From: CBDUXZ01 sp965371325 [NCBI: uncultured bacterium]
GTDB lineage: Bacteria; JAUYMQ01
Reading direction: 5' to 3'
Assembly (NCBI GenBank): GCA_965371325.1
Contig: CBDUXZ010000047.1
Span: 1 to 9,157, forward strand
DNA length: 9,157 bases
In this document: one piece after another, positions 1 to 6,867 of the stretch
How the letters are laid out: every line of letters starts with the position of its first letter
How positions within the stretch are numbered: position 1 is the first letter of the stretch
Notes under the pieces: generated by a model
What the model saw: only the letters and a program-made list of their open reading frames with translations
Databases searched by the model: none
Told to the model about the DNA's origin: nothing
Translations under genes and position numbers: made by a program

Positions 1-1339
1 TCTCGGGGAGCGGGGCGCCGGCATGACGCGGGCGATAGTGCTCCTCGATGGCCTGGGCGACCTCGGGAGACTCTCCATCCGCGAGGGCGTACTCACGGCC
101 CATGACGCCCTGGAGATCCGGGAACTCACCGACCATGTGGGTTACCAGATCCGCTTTACAAAGATGGGCGGCGCGTTTCGCGGCCTCGCGAACCGTTGCC
201 GCTTCGCCCAGGGTTTCCGCGAGAGGCCCGACAAGCTTTTCGAGTCGCTCGACCTTGTCGCGAACCGAGCCGAGCTTGACGTGAAGGAGCACATCGCGAA
301 GCGCGTCAACACGCGCATCGAGGCGCTCCTTCCGGTCCTCGTCGAAGAAGAAGCGCGCGTCTGCAAGGCGGGCCCGGAGGACCCGCTCGTTTCCGTGGGC
401 CACCACCTCGTGGTGCTTGGGCGCCACGTTGAGCACGGCTATGAAATACGGAAGAAGATCGCCTTTGGCATTCTCGACCGAGAAGTAGTACTGGTGCTTG
501 CGCATCGCGTCCACGAGAACTTCGCGGGGGAGATCGAGGAAGGCGGCGTCGAACCCGCCGCGGACGGTCGAAGGGAGTTCCACGAGAAACGTCACCAGCT
601 CGAGCAACGCGGGGTCCCGGACCGGCGTGCCGTCCACGGTGGCGGCCCAGGCATGCACCTCACTCTCTATCCGGGAGCGCCGCTCGTCCGGGTCCACGAT
701 CACGTTGTGCGTGGCCAGGGTCTCGGCATAATCCTCCGCGGATCCGATCTTCACGTCACCGGGATGAATGAAACGGTGCCCCCGGCTGTGGTTTCCACTC
801 GATACACCCCCAAGGCTGAAGGGTATGACACCGTGGCCAAGCAAAGCGACGATCCAGTGAATGGGGCGCGCGAAGCGGAAGTCCCCCTCCCCCCAGCGCA
901 TGGTCTTGGGGAAGCGGATGCCGGAAATCGTCTCCGGAAGAATCCGCGAGAGAATATCGACTGTTGCGACGCCGCCCGTCTTTTTCCGGACGGCGACGTA
1001 TTCCCCTTTCCCGGTCCGCTCTCGCAGGAGATCGCCGACTTCCACGCCGTGCTTCCGCGCGAAGCCCGACGCCGCCTTGGTGGGTTTCCCGTCGCGGTCA
1101 AAGGCCGCGAGCACCGGGGGCCCCAGGAGAACTTCCGTCCCCTCGGGCTGCCGATCGGGCAGATCTTCCGCAATGACCGCCATCCGCCGCGGCGTCCCGA
1201 GCACTCGGAGCTTCGCTGCCGGAATGCCGGAAGCCTCGAGCTTTTCCGAGAGGAGGGCGCGCAGCTCCTCGAGCGCCCCGGGGAGAAACGACGCGGGAAT
1301 CTCCTCGGTCCCCACCTCGAGAAGCAGCACCTTGCTCAT
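1..1339 (-). CDS. glyS: Glycine--tRNA ligase beta subunit (3'-partial)
   Basis: Beta subunit of the heterotetrameric (alpha2beta2) bacterial glycyl-tRNA synthetase, which charges tRNA-Gly in the cytoplasm; in this family the beta subunit mainly handles tRNA recognition. I translated the minus strand from the ATG at 1339 and found 446 uninterrupted codons to the left edge, so the last third or so of a usual ~690-residue protein is missing. Family landmarks seen: [12 protein letters not shown] at residues 5-16, [20 protein letters not shown] at 143-162, HRFIHPGD at 188-195, and the region around [15 protein letters not shown] at 404-418, followed by the conserved [10 protein letters not shown]. 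The start codon overlaps the glyQ stop (ATGA) and is preceded by a GGGGTGAG stretch inside the end of glyQ, which supports this start and coupled translation. No frameshift or internal stop is present. Identification is secure; the C-terminus is unseen. Confidence 0.96.
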   Translation of the reverse strand, partial: MSKVLLLEVGTEEIPASFLPGALEELRALLSEKLEASGIPAAKLRVLGTPRRMAVIAEDLPDRQPEGTEVLLGPPVLAAFDRDGKPTKAASGFARKHGVEVGDLLRERTGKGEYVAVRKKTGGVATVDILSRILPETISGIRFPKTMRWGEGDFRFARPIHWIVALLGHGVIPFSLGGVSSGNHSRGHRFIHPGDVKIGSAEDYAETLATHNVIVDPDERRSRIESEVHAWAATVDGTPVRDPALLELVTFLVELPSTVRGGFDAAFLDLPREVLVDAMRKHQYYFSVENAKGDLLPYFIAVLNVAPKHHEVVAHGNERVLRARLADARFFFDEDRKERLDARVDALRDVLLHVKLGSVRDKVERLEKLVGPLAETLGEAATVREAAKRAAHLCKADLVTHMVGEFPDLQGVMGREYALADGESPEVAQAIEEHYRPRHAGAPLPE

Positions 1340-2235
1340 GACGACTCACCCCGCGCGCCTGCCCCGGGCTCATCCCCGGCCGGGAACGCTTCGGGCTCCA
1401 CCGCCTCGAGGTGGGCACGCGCACAACCCCCGGCGAGCGCCCTCACGCGTGCGATCATCCCGGTTCGCTGGGTCACCGAAATAGCGCCCCGGGCATCCAG
1501 CAGATTGAAGGTGTGGGAGCATTTCAGGCAGTAATCGTAGGCGGGCCGCACCAGGCCCGCGGCGAGCTGCGCCCGGCATTCGGCCTCGAAGGAATCAAAG
1601 AGCCCGAAAAGCATCTGCACGTCGGCCGTCTCGAAGTTGTACCTGGAATACTCCCGCTCCGTCTGCATGTGAATATCACGGTACTGCACGCCCTCCGTCC
1701 ATTCGAGATCGAAGACGTTATCGACTTCCTGGAGGTACATGGCGATGCGTTCGAGTCCGTAGGTGAGTTCCACCGATACCGGCGAGAGATCGAATCCCCC
1801 CACCTGCTGAAAATACGTGAACTGGGTGACCTCCATCCCGTCGAGCCAGACCTCCCACCCCAGCCCCCAGGCGCCCAGCGTGGGGCTCTCCCAATCGTCC
1901 TCGACAAACCGGATGTCATGGGCCAGGGGATCGATACCCAGGTGCTCGAGACTCTGGAGGTAGACGTCCTGCACATCGGACGGCGACGGTTTCAGGATCA
2001 CCTGATATTGATAGTAATGCTGGAGGCGGTTGGGGTTTTCTCCGTAGCGGCCGTCGGTCGGACGGCGGGAGGGCTGGCTGTAGGCCGCCCGCCAGGGGCT
2101 TCGCCCGAGCACACCCAGGAAGGTGGCCGGATGAAAAGTGCCCGCACCCACCTCCACATCATACGGCTGAAGGATTACGCAGTTCCGCTCTGCCCAGAAC
2201 TGCTGCAGGGCGAGCACCAGGGACTGAAACGTCAT
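1336..2235 (-). CDS. glyQ: Glycine--tRNA ligase alpha subunit
   Basis: Catalytic alpha subunit of the split bacterial glycyl-tRNA synthetase (class II aminoacyl-tRNA synthetase), which activates glycine with ATP and works with the downstream beta subunit. From the ATG at 2235 it is 299 residues, close to the ~300 usual for the family. Seen: [13 protein letters not shown] at 28-40, the nearly invariant [17 protein letters not shown] at 54-70, [20 protein letters not shown] at 107-126, [14 protein letters not shown] at 134-147, the motif-3 stretch [10 protein letters not shown] at 158-167, and [15 protein letters not shown] near the C-terminus. An in-frame ATG at 2286 would add 17 residues ([17 protein letters not shown]). 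I prefer 2235 because homologues start just before this TFQ segment, but neither ATG has a convincing Shine-Dalgarno sequence, so the start is open. The gene probably has its own promoter overlapping the end of recO, and overlaps glyS by four bases. Confidence 0.97.
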   Translation of the reverse strand: MTFQSLVLALQQFWAERNCVILQPYDVEVGAGTFHPATFLGVLGRSPWRAAYSQPSRRPTDGRYGENPNRLQHYYQYQVILKPSPSDVQDVYLQSLEHLGIDPLAHDIRFVEDDWESPTLGAWGLGWEVWLDGMEVTQFTYFQQVGGFDLSPVSVELTYGLERIAMYLQEVDNVFDLEWTEGVQYRDIHMQTEREYSRYNFETADVQMLFGLFDSFEAECRAQLAAGLVRPAYDYCLKCSHTFNLLDARGAISVTQRTGMIARVRALAGGCARAHLEAVEPEAFPAGDEPGAGARGESS

Positions 2236-2328
2236 TGGGAACTCGGCTGGACGGGTGAGAACCGGGTCGGCCTGGCGCCGTGGCATCTCGCGCTCAGGCG
2301 GCCGCCCCCGACGGCCAAAAAGCGATGT
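2236..2328 (-). other. glyQ leader, no riboswitch seen
   Basis: Putative untranslated leader between the promoter and the preferred glyQ start. It contains the alternative ATG at 2286 and a short GC-rich self-complementary stretch (GGCGGCCGCC). It is too short for a T-box leader, and I found no specifier loop or T-box core. No rho-independent terminator for recO is visible. If the ATG at 2286 is used, most of this stretch is coding. Confidence 0.4.
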
Positions 2329-2358
2329 ATCTTAGCGATGATAGGGAGTTTTTGTCAA
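2329..2358 (-). promoter_or_regulatory. Putative sigma70 promoter for glyQ-glyS
   Basis: Minus strand: a perfect TTGACA at 2358-2353, an 18-base spacer, then TAAGAT (4 of 6 to TATAAT) at 2334-2329. Transcription would begin near 2322. The recO stop codon TGA (2357-2355) lies inside the -35 hexamer. This fits independent expression of the essential synthetase pair in an otherwise continuous gene string. It is a sequence match only; the -10 is imperfect. Confidence 0.6.
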
Positions 2359-3194
2359 GCGCCGACGGGACCAGGCGAGGAGCGGGCGCCCGCCGATGCC
2401 TCGTGCGTTTCGAGCCTGCGTGCCGTGTCGCGATCGAGGGCGTCCATGAAGCGTATCGCCCGCAGCTCGCGGCCGAGCTGCGCCTGGGCGAACTGATGCA
2501 GGACCCGGGAAGCTTCGGCACTGGCACGGGGGGTCCAGGCGAAGCGGGGGAGAATTTCTAGATCGGCGCGAACCCCCTGTGAGAGAAGTTTGAGTGTCGG
2601 AACGCCGACGGGAACGAGCTGCGGCTCGCCCGTGGCGCAAACCTCACAGAGCAGTCCGCCGCGCAGCACCGAGAAGGCCGGGCGCGCGATGCTGTCGATC
2701 CCCTTTTGGCACTGGACGCAGGCGAGAAGCTGGGGCTCGAAGCCCAGAAGCGAAAGCACGCGCGTCTCGAGAAGCCGGCTCACGCCGGCGATTCCGGATT
2801 TCCCTGCGGGGAGACGGTCAATGAGGGCCAGGGCGCGCAGCAGCGTGTCGAAGAGAGGACGGTGCGCCTCCCGCTCGCCCGTGGCCGTGGCAACGATCTC
2901 GCTAAGGAGAGAAGCCTCCGACAATTTGTCGAGGTCGGCGCGGATTCCCGGGAACTGATGTCTGAGGGAGGCGGATTCCACGCGAACAAGATCGGAGGTC
3001 TTCTTCTCAAAAAAACGCAGATCGACGCAGGAGAGAGGTTCGAGCGAACCGACGAAGCGTTTGAGGCTCCGCTTGGCCCCCTTCGCGATGCCCCTCAGGC
3101 GGCCGAAATCCCGGGTGAAAAAGTGGACGATGCGATCTGATTCGCCGAAGTCGGTCGACTTGAGAACGATCGCGGCTGTCTTTTGCCAGGCCAT
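2355..3194 (-). CDS. recO: DNA repair protein RecO
   Basis: Recombination mediator of the RecFOR pathway; in this family it binds single-stranded DNA and, with RecR, helps load RecA at gaps, and it can anneal SSB-coated strands. The protein is 279 residues from the ATG at 3194. The N-terminal OB-fold segment begins MAWQKTAAIVLKSTDFGESD and continues RIVHFFTRDFGRLRGIAKGA, the typical RecO opening. The C-terminal helical domain holds two CxxC pairs (C159/C162 and C183/C186), a zinc site found in many RecO proteins but absent from the E. coli one. An upstream in-frame GTG at 3236 would add 14 residues that do not resemble RecO, so I reject it. No clear Shine-Dalgarno precedes 3194. The tail after about residue 260 (rich in A, S, R, P) looks unconserved. 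The stop codon overlaps the -35 of the glyQ promoter. Confidence 0.93.
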   Translation of the reverse strand: MAWQKTAAIVLKSTDFGESDRIVHFFTRDFGRLRGIAKGAKRSLKRFVGSLEPLSCVDLRFFEKKTSDLVRVESASLRHQFPGIRADLDKLSEASLLSEIVATATGEREAHRPLFDTLLRALALIDRLPAGKSGIAGVSRLLETRVLSLLGFEPQLLACVQCQKGIDSIARPAFSVLRGGLLCEVCATGEPQLVPVGVPTLKLLSQGVRADLEILPRFAWTPRASAEASRVLHQFAQAQLGRELRAIRFMDALDRDTARRLETHEASAGARSSPGPVGA

Positions 3195-3254
3195 GTCCAG
3201 AGCATAGTGCCGCGAGGGGTTGCCCGCCACTCGCACTGCCGACAGCGCGCGCGG

Positions 3255-3508
3255 TCATCGCGCAGGCTCATCACCCGTCTCTTCCCCCGCGACTTGCCCC
3301 ATCCGGCGAAGCCTCTCACGGACCGCATCAGCCTTGGCGGGGTCGCCCACCCAAAGCTTCAGAAATTACAGGTAGGCGGCCCGTGCTCCCACCCTGTCGC
3401 CACGCGCCTCGCGCAGCTTTCCGAGCCCCTCGTAAACATCCACCGTGAAAGGGTTCAGCCTCGAGGCCTCCGAGAGATCCGCCTCGGCGCCGGCATTGTC
3501 GCCGGCCA
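3255..3508 (-). pseudogene. Out-of-frame C-terminal remnant of the TMTC-like gene
   Basis: Downstream of the frameshift the minus strand, read with codon tops at 3506, 3503, 3500 and so on, gives GDNAGAEADLSEAS, then EGLGKLREARGDRVGARAAY, then L, a TAA stop (3366-3368), then FLKLWVGDPAKADAVRERLR and an end at TGA 3255-3257. The intact paralogue has GDAVGAEADL, EALGRIREARGDVQGAREAY, TR, FLVYWGGDLAKADAVRQRIE at the same places. The remnant is therefore the lost last TPRs and C-terminal tail, with two separate lesions: a net loss of one base (modulo three) near 3508, and a nonsense codon aligned with R561 of the paralogue. Sequencing or assembly error could explain one lesion, less easily both. 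Confidence 0.82.
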
Positions 3509-5038
3509 CGCCGCGCGAACGACGTAGGCCATGGGAAACTTCGGCCGATCCCGAATAACGCCGTCAATGAGCGCGCGCGCCTCCGCCTGCTCTCCCCTGC
3601 GGGCGAGCTCCCAACCCAGGGTCCGCCGGGCCATCGCGGCCTCGGGATTAACAGTGAGCGCACGACGCCAGGCCTCCACAGCTTCATCCGTTCTCCCCGC
3701 CGCATTGAGGACAACGCCCAGGTTCGTCCAGGCTTCGTCATCCTCCGCGTCGAGGGCAAGGGCTTCCCGCAGGTCCGCCTCGGATCCCGGAAGATCTCCG
3801 CTCTTGAAACGGTAGCCGCTCCGGTTGATCCACGCGTGGAACGAGCCGGGATGCCGGCGCAGCTCGGCGTCCCACAACGACGCGCCGTCGCGCCACATGG
3901 GCATTCGGTCGAGGGCAAGGAGCGCCATGAACAGCGGCAGGAGCCAGATTGCGCGGCGCCCCCAGCCAGGCAGCCGCTGTGCGGCGGCGCCCAGAAACCA
4001 GGCGAGGGCAAACATCGCCGGGTAGAGGTAACGATCGGCCATGGGAATATTGAGGGGCACCCAGCCGAGAACCGGAATGAGGGGCGCCACGAACGCCCCC
4101 AGGACATGCCAGGGCTGGAGGGAGGAATTCCGAGCCCGCCAGGCGGCAACGGCCAGTGCGCCGATCAGGATGCACCCGGCGAAGAGCCGCGCGTCCCACG
4201 GGGTAGCCACGGGCGTCACCTCGTAGAGAACGGAAAGATCCGTGGGGACGAAGGCGTTGCGTAGATACGAGAGGACAATTCCCGGCGAGCCAAGCACGCT
4301 TCCAAGGGGTCCCAGCGCGCCATAGGGCTTCACGGCCTCGGCGCTGCTCTGCGCGAGAATCCCGACCCATGCGCCCGCCACCGCGATGAGCCCGAACGCG
4401 GTCCAGTGGCGAATTCCCAGCCGGCGGGACCGATCCCCGAGGGCGCGCTCGACGCAGAAGAAGATCCCCGGAAAGGCGATGGCCTGGGGCTTCGAAAGAA
4501 CTGCACAAACAAAGAGAAGCACCGATGTGGCGTACCAACCCGCGCCCTCCCCGGCTTTCCGGCGATCGCGGAACGCGAGCAACGCCAGGAGGGAAGCGAG
4601 CCCGAAACCGGTGGCAAGCGCGGTCTTCGCCTGACTCACCCACGCGACGACTTCCACCTGCACGGGATGCGCGAGAAACAGGGCCGCCCCAAGCGCCGCG
4701 GATGAGCGTGAAAGTGAAAGCCGTCTCAGGAGAACGAAAACGAGCGCGGTGCAAACGGCGTGCAACAGGCCGTTGAGGGCGTGATAGGCCCAGGGTGCGT
4801 TCCCAACGGCTCCGTAGATCGCCGCATAGGAGAGAAGATGCAGGGGCGCGTAGTTCGCGTGGTAGAAGGTCGAGAAGAGCCCGCCGATTGCACCCGGGCC
4901 CTCAAAACGGATGAGCGGATTGGCCGAAACGTAGGTTTGATCGTCCCAGGCCATGAAATCGTAGGAGAGGGTGGGGAGGTAGAGCGCAGCGGCTGTGATT
5001 GCAAGGAGCAGCGCGACGCGGAAGTTCGAGTTTCCCAT
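3455..5038 (-). CDS. TMTC-like multi-pass membrane TPR protein, frameshifted copy
   Basis: Open reading frame of 527 residues, paralogous to the gene just upstream. The N-terminal ~390 residues form about ten hydrophobic segments, then TPR-like helical repeats begin near residue 400. Features resembling the TMTC/PMT (GT-C fold) family: an acidic pair in the first extracytoplasmic loop (WDDQTYVSANPLI, D32/D33), HPVQVEVVAWVSQAKT at 124-139, LSKPQAIAFPGIFF at 181-194, and PLNIPMADRYLYPAM at 328-342. A lipid-linked sugar transferase role is inferred; no substrate can be named. Homology to the paralogue stops at A510 (codon 3511-3509); residues 511-527 are out-of-frame sequence caused by a lesion near 3508. 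The rest of the ancestral C-terminus is readable in another frame down to 3255. The start at 5038 aligns with the paralogue's, with AGGG about 8 bases ahead and only 8 bp after the upstream stop. The catalytic-type region is intact, so a truncated product could still work. Confidence 0.8.
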   Translation of the reverse strand: MGNSNFRVALLLAITAAALYLPTLSYDFMAWDDQTYVSANPLIRFEGPGAIGGLFSTFYHANYAPLHLLSYAAIYGAVGNAPWAYHALNGLLHAVCTALVFVLLRRLSLSRSSAALGAALFLAHPVQVEVVAWVSQAKTALATGFGLASLLALLAFRDRRKAGEGAGWYATSVLLFVCAVLSKPQAIAFPGIFFCVERALGDRSRRLGIRHWTAFGLIAVAGAWVGILAQSSAEAVKPYGALGPLGSVLGSPGIVLSYLRNAFVPTDLSVLYEVTPVATPWDARLFAGCILIGALAVAAWRARNSSLQPWHVLGAFVAPLIPVLGWVPLNIPMADRYLYPAMFALAWFLGAAAQRLPGWGRRAIWLLPLFMALLALDRMPMWRDGASLWDAELRRHPGSFHAWINRSGYRFKSGDLPGSEADLREALALDAEDDEAWTNLGVVLNAAGRTDEAVEAWRRALTVNPEAAMARRTLGWELARRGEQAEARALIDGVIRDRPKFPMAYVVRAAWPATMPAPRRISRRPRG

Positions 5039-5046
5039 AACGCGCC

Positions 5047-6816
5047 CTACTCCCCCACGCGCCTGCCCAGGCGCTCGATGCGCTGGCGCACCGCATCGGC
5101 CTTCGCCAGGTCACCACCCCAGTAAACGAGAAAGCGAGTATAAGCCTCCCTTGCCCCCTGAACATCACCCCGCGCCTCCCTTATCCTTCCGAGCGCCTCG
5201 TGCGCCTCGGTAAGGAAGGCATCGAGCGTCGCAGCCAGGACGAGATCCGCTTCGGCGCCGACGGCGTCGCCCGTCCGCTGCCGGAGGGCGGCGCGATACA
5301 GATAGGCCATCGCAAAATCGGGGCGCTCCCCGATCACGGCTTCGATAAGGGCGCGCGCCTCCTCGTTTTCCCCCCGGCGACCGAGATCCCGCGCGATGAG
5401 AAGGCGGGGCCAGTCGGCTGTCGGTACGAGCGCCAGGGCGCGCCGCCAGGCCAGAACCGCCTCCTTCGGCTTCTCCTGGGCATTGAGGGTGAGGCCGAGA
5501 TTGGTCCAGGCTTCATGGATCGACCCGTCCAGCGCGATCGCCTCTCGGAAGTCTGACTCAGCACCCTTTGAATCCCCCCTCTCGAAGCGGTAGGAGCCCC
5601 GGCCGATCCAGGCGTGGCTGGAACGGGGGTGAGCCTCGATCTCGGCTTCCCAGAGAGAACCGCCGTCATGCCAGAGCGGCATCCGCAGAAGTGAGAGGAG
5701 CGCCAGAAGAACGGGCGCGATCCAGAGCGCGGCCCTGAGGCTGGCGCGGGGGCGCAGTCCGCCCGTGGCCCCGCCGACGAGCAGGCCGACGGCAAGCATC
5801 GCCGGGTAGAGGTAGCGATCGGCCATCGGAATATTCAGCGGCACCCAGCCCAGCACCGGAACGAGCGGCGCAACAAAAGCGCCGAGGGCGTGCCAGGGGC
5901 GGGCGGCCGAGCGGCGGGCCCACCAGGCGCCGGTTCCGATCGCCGCCAGCACCAGCGCGGCGGCGAAAACCCTCGGCTCAGCGAGGGAGAGAACGGGCGA
6001 CAGTTCATAGGCCACCGAGAGATCGATCGGGAAGAGCGCCTGCTTCAGGTAGCGAACGAGTATCACGAGTGACTGAAGTGCGTTCCCCAGGACGCCCATC
6101 GGACCATAGGCCTTCACGGCGCCCACGCTCGACTGCGCCAGGACCGAGACCCAGGTGCCCCCGATCGCCAGCGCGCCGTAGGGGATCCAGGCGGCCAATG
6201 GGAGACGTCGTGATCGATCAGCCATCGCCCGTTCGAGGCAGAAGAAAATCCCCGGGAACGCGATGGCCTGCGGCTTTGAGAGCATCGCGCAGGCAAACAG
6301 AAGGAGGGACGCGCCGTAGTAGCGGCTTGCGCCCGGGCGCATCTCCCGGTAGCGAAAGAGCAGCCGAAAGGAGGCGAAACCGAAGGCGGTCGCCAGGAGC
6401 GTCTTTGTCTGGCTCACCCAGGCAACGGCTTCGACCTGAACCGGATGAGCAAGGAAAAGCGCGGCCCCCAGCGCCGCGCCCGCGCGGGAAACGGCCAGGT
6501 CACGCAGAATTCTGAAGGCGAGGAAGGTGCAGAGCGCGTGCAGCGCCACGTTCACGGCATGGTAAACCCAGGGGGCCCCACCGAAGAGCGCATAGACAAC
6601 GTTGTAGAGGAGCAGGGTCAGGGGCGTGTAATTGGCCAGATAGAAATGCGAGAAGAGCATTCCGATGGAACCCGATCCGAGGGTCCGGATCAGCGGGTTT
6701 TCGAGAACGTACAGCGGATCGTCCCACCCGGTGAAGCCGTAGGTGAGTGTGGCTGCGTACAGCGCCGCGGCCGATGTCGCGAGGAGAAGAGCGACCCGAA
6801 AGTCGGTGTATCTCAT
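5047..6816 (-). CDS. TMTC-like multi-pass membrane protein with C-terminal TPRs (putative GT-C glycosyltransferase)
   Basis: Intact 589-residue protein. Residues 1-390 hold about ten hydrophobic segments typical of the GT-C superfamily (PMT/TMTC-like, often annotated only as tetratricopeptide repeat protein). Key features: an acidic pair in the first extracytoplasmic loop (WDDPLYVLENPLI, D32/D33), where GT-C enzymes carry their catalytic or metal-binding acids; HPVQVEAVAWVSQTKT at 124-139; LSKPQAIAFPGIFF at 179-192; PLNIPMADRYLYPAM at 326-340. Residues ~400-567 form about five TPR units (for example EAWTNLGLTLNAQEKPKEAV at 435-454), probably extracytoplasmic. Inference: transfer of a sugar from a lipid carrier to a protein or glycan in the envelope; donor and acceptor are unknown. 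The start at 6816 aligns with the paralogue's N-terminus, though no clear Shine-Dalgarno precedes it. It lies 51 bp after the metallopeptidase gene and 8 bp before its paralogue, so co-transcription is likely. Confidence 0.85.
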   Translation of the reverse strand: MRYTDFRVALLLATSAAALYAATLTYGFTGWDDPLYVLENPLIRTLGSGSIGMLFSHFYLANYTPLTLLLYNVVYALFGGAPWVYHAVNVALHALCTFLAFRILRDLAVSRAGAALGAALFLAHPVQVEAVAWVSQTKTLLATAFGFASFRLLFRYREMRPGASRYYGASLLLFACAMLSKPQAIAFPGIFFCLERAMADRSRRLPLAAWIPYGALAIGGTWVSVLAQSSVGAVKAYGPMGVLGNALQSLVILVRYLKQALFPIDLSVAYELSPVLSLAEPRVFAAALVLAAIGTGAWWARRSAARPWHALGAFVAPLVPVLGWVPLNIPMADRYLYPAMLAVGLLVGGATGGLRPRASLRAALWIAPVLLALLSLLRMPLWHDGGSLWEAEIEAHPRSSHAWIGRGSYRFERGDSKGAESDFREAIALDGSIHEAWTNLGLTLNAQEKPKEAVLAWRRALALVPTADWPRLLIARDLGRRGENEEARALIEAVIGERPDFAMAYLYRAALRQRTGDAVGAEADLVLAATLDAFLTEAHEALGRIREARGDVQGAREAYTRFLVYWGGDLAKADAVRQRIERLGRRVGE

Positions 6817-6867
6817 GGCGTAGGGGCCCGACTGAGGGGCTTGGGGAGAACGAGATGCGTGACGGCG

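Noticed and set aside
23-1534. Long plus-strand open frame (503 codons) opposite glyS and the end of glyQ
   Set aside because: The minus strand here encodes an unmistakable GlyS read without a break; the plus-strand translation has no recognisable family and is what GC-rich codon bias produces opposite a real gene.
2236-2354. T-box or glycine riboswitch ahead of glyQ
   Set aside because: The interval is about 119 bp, with no T-box core or paired glycine-aptamer pattern visible.
1411-2496. Plus-strand open frame of 361 codons opposite glyQ
   Set aside because: It is antisense to the highly conserved GlyQ coding frame and runs across the glyQ promoter into recO; there is no family resemblance.
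3489-3531. Programmed -1 frameshift as the explanation for the split TMTC-like gene
   Set aside because: There is no slippery heptamer or homopolymer at the junction (GCGGCGTGGCCGGCG), and a TAA about 45 codons on would still truncate the product.
3328-4149. Minus-strand open frame of 273 codons within the damaged TMTC-like gene
   Set aside because: Over most of its length it is out of frame with the paralogue-like coding sequence; its composition (S, R, G, P rich) is typical of a shadow frame.
3738-4754. Minus-strand open frame of 338 codons within the TMTC-like gene
   Set aside because: It overlaps the transmembrane coding frame out of phase, has no hydrophobic pattern and does not match the paralogue.
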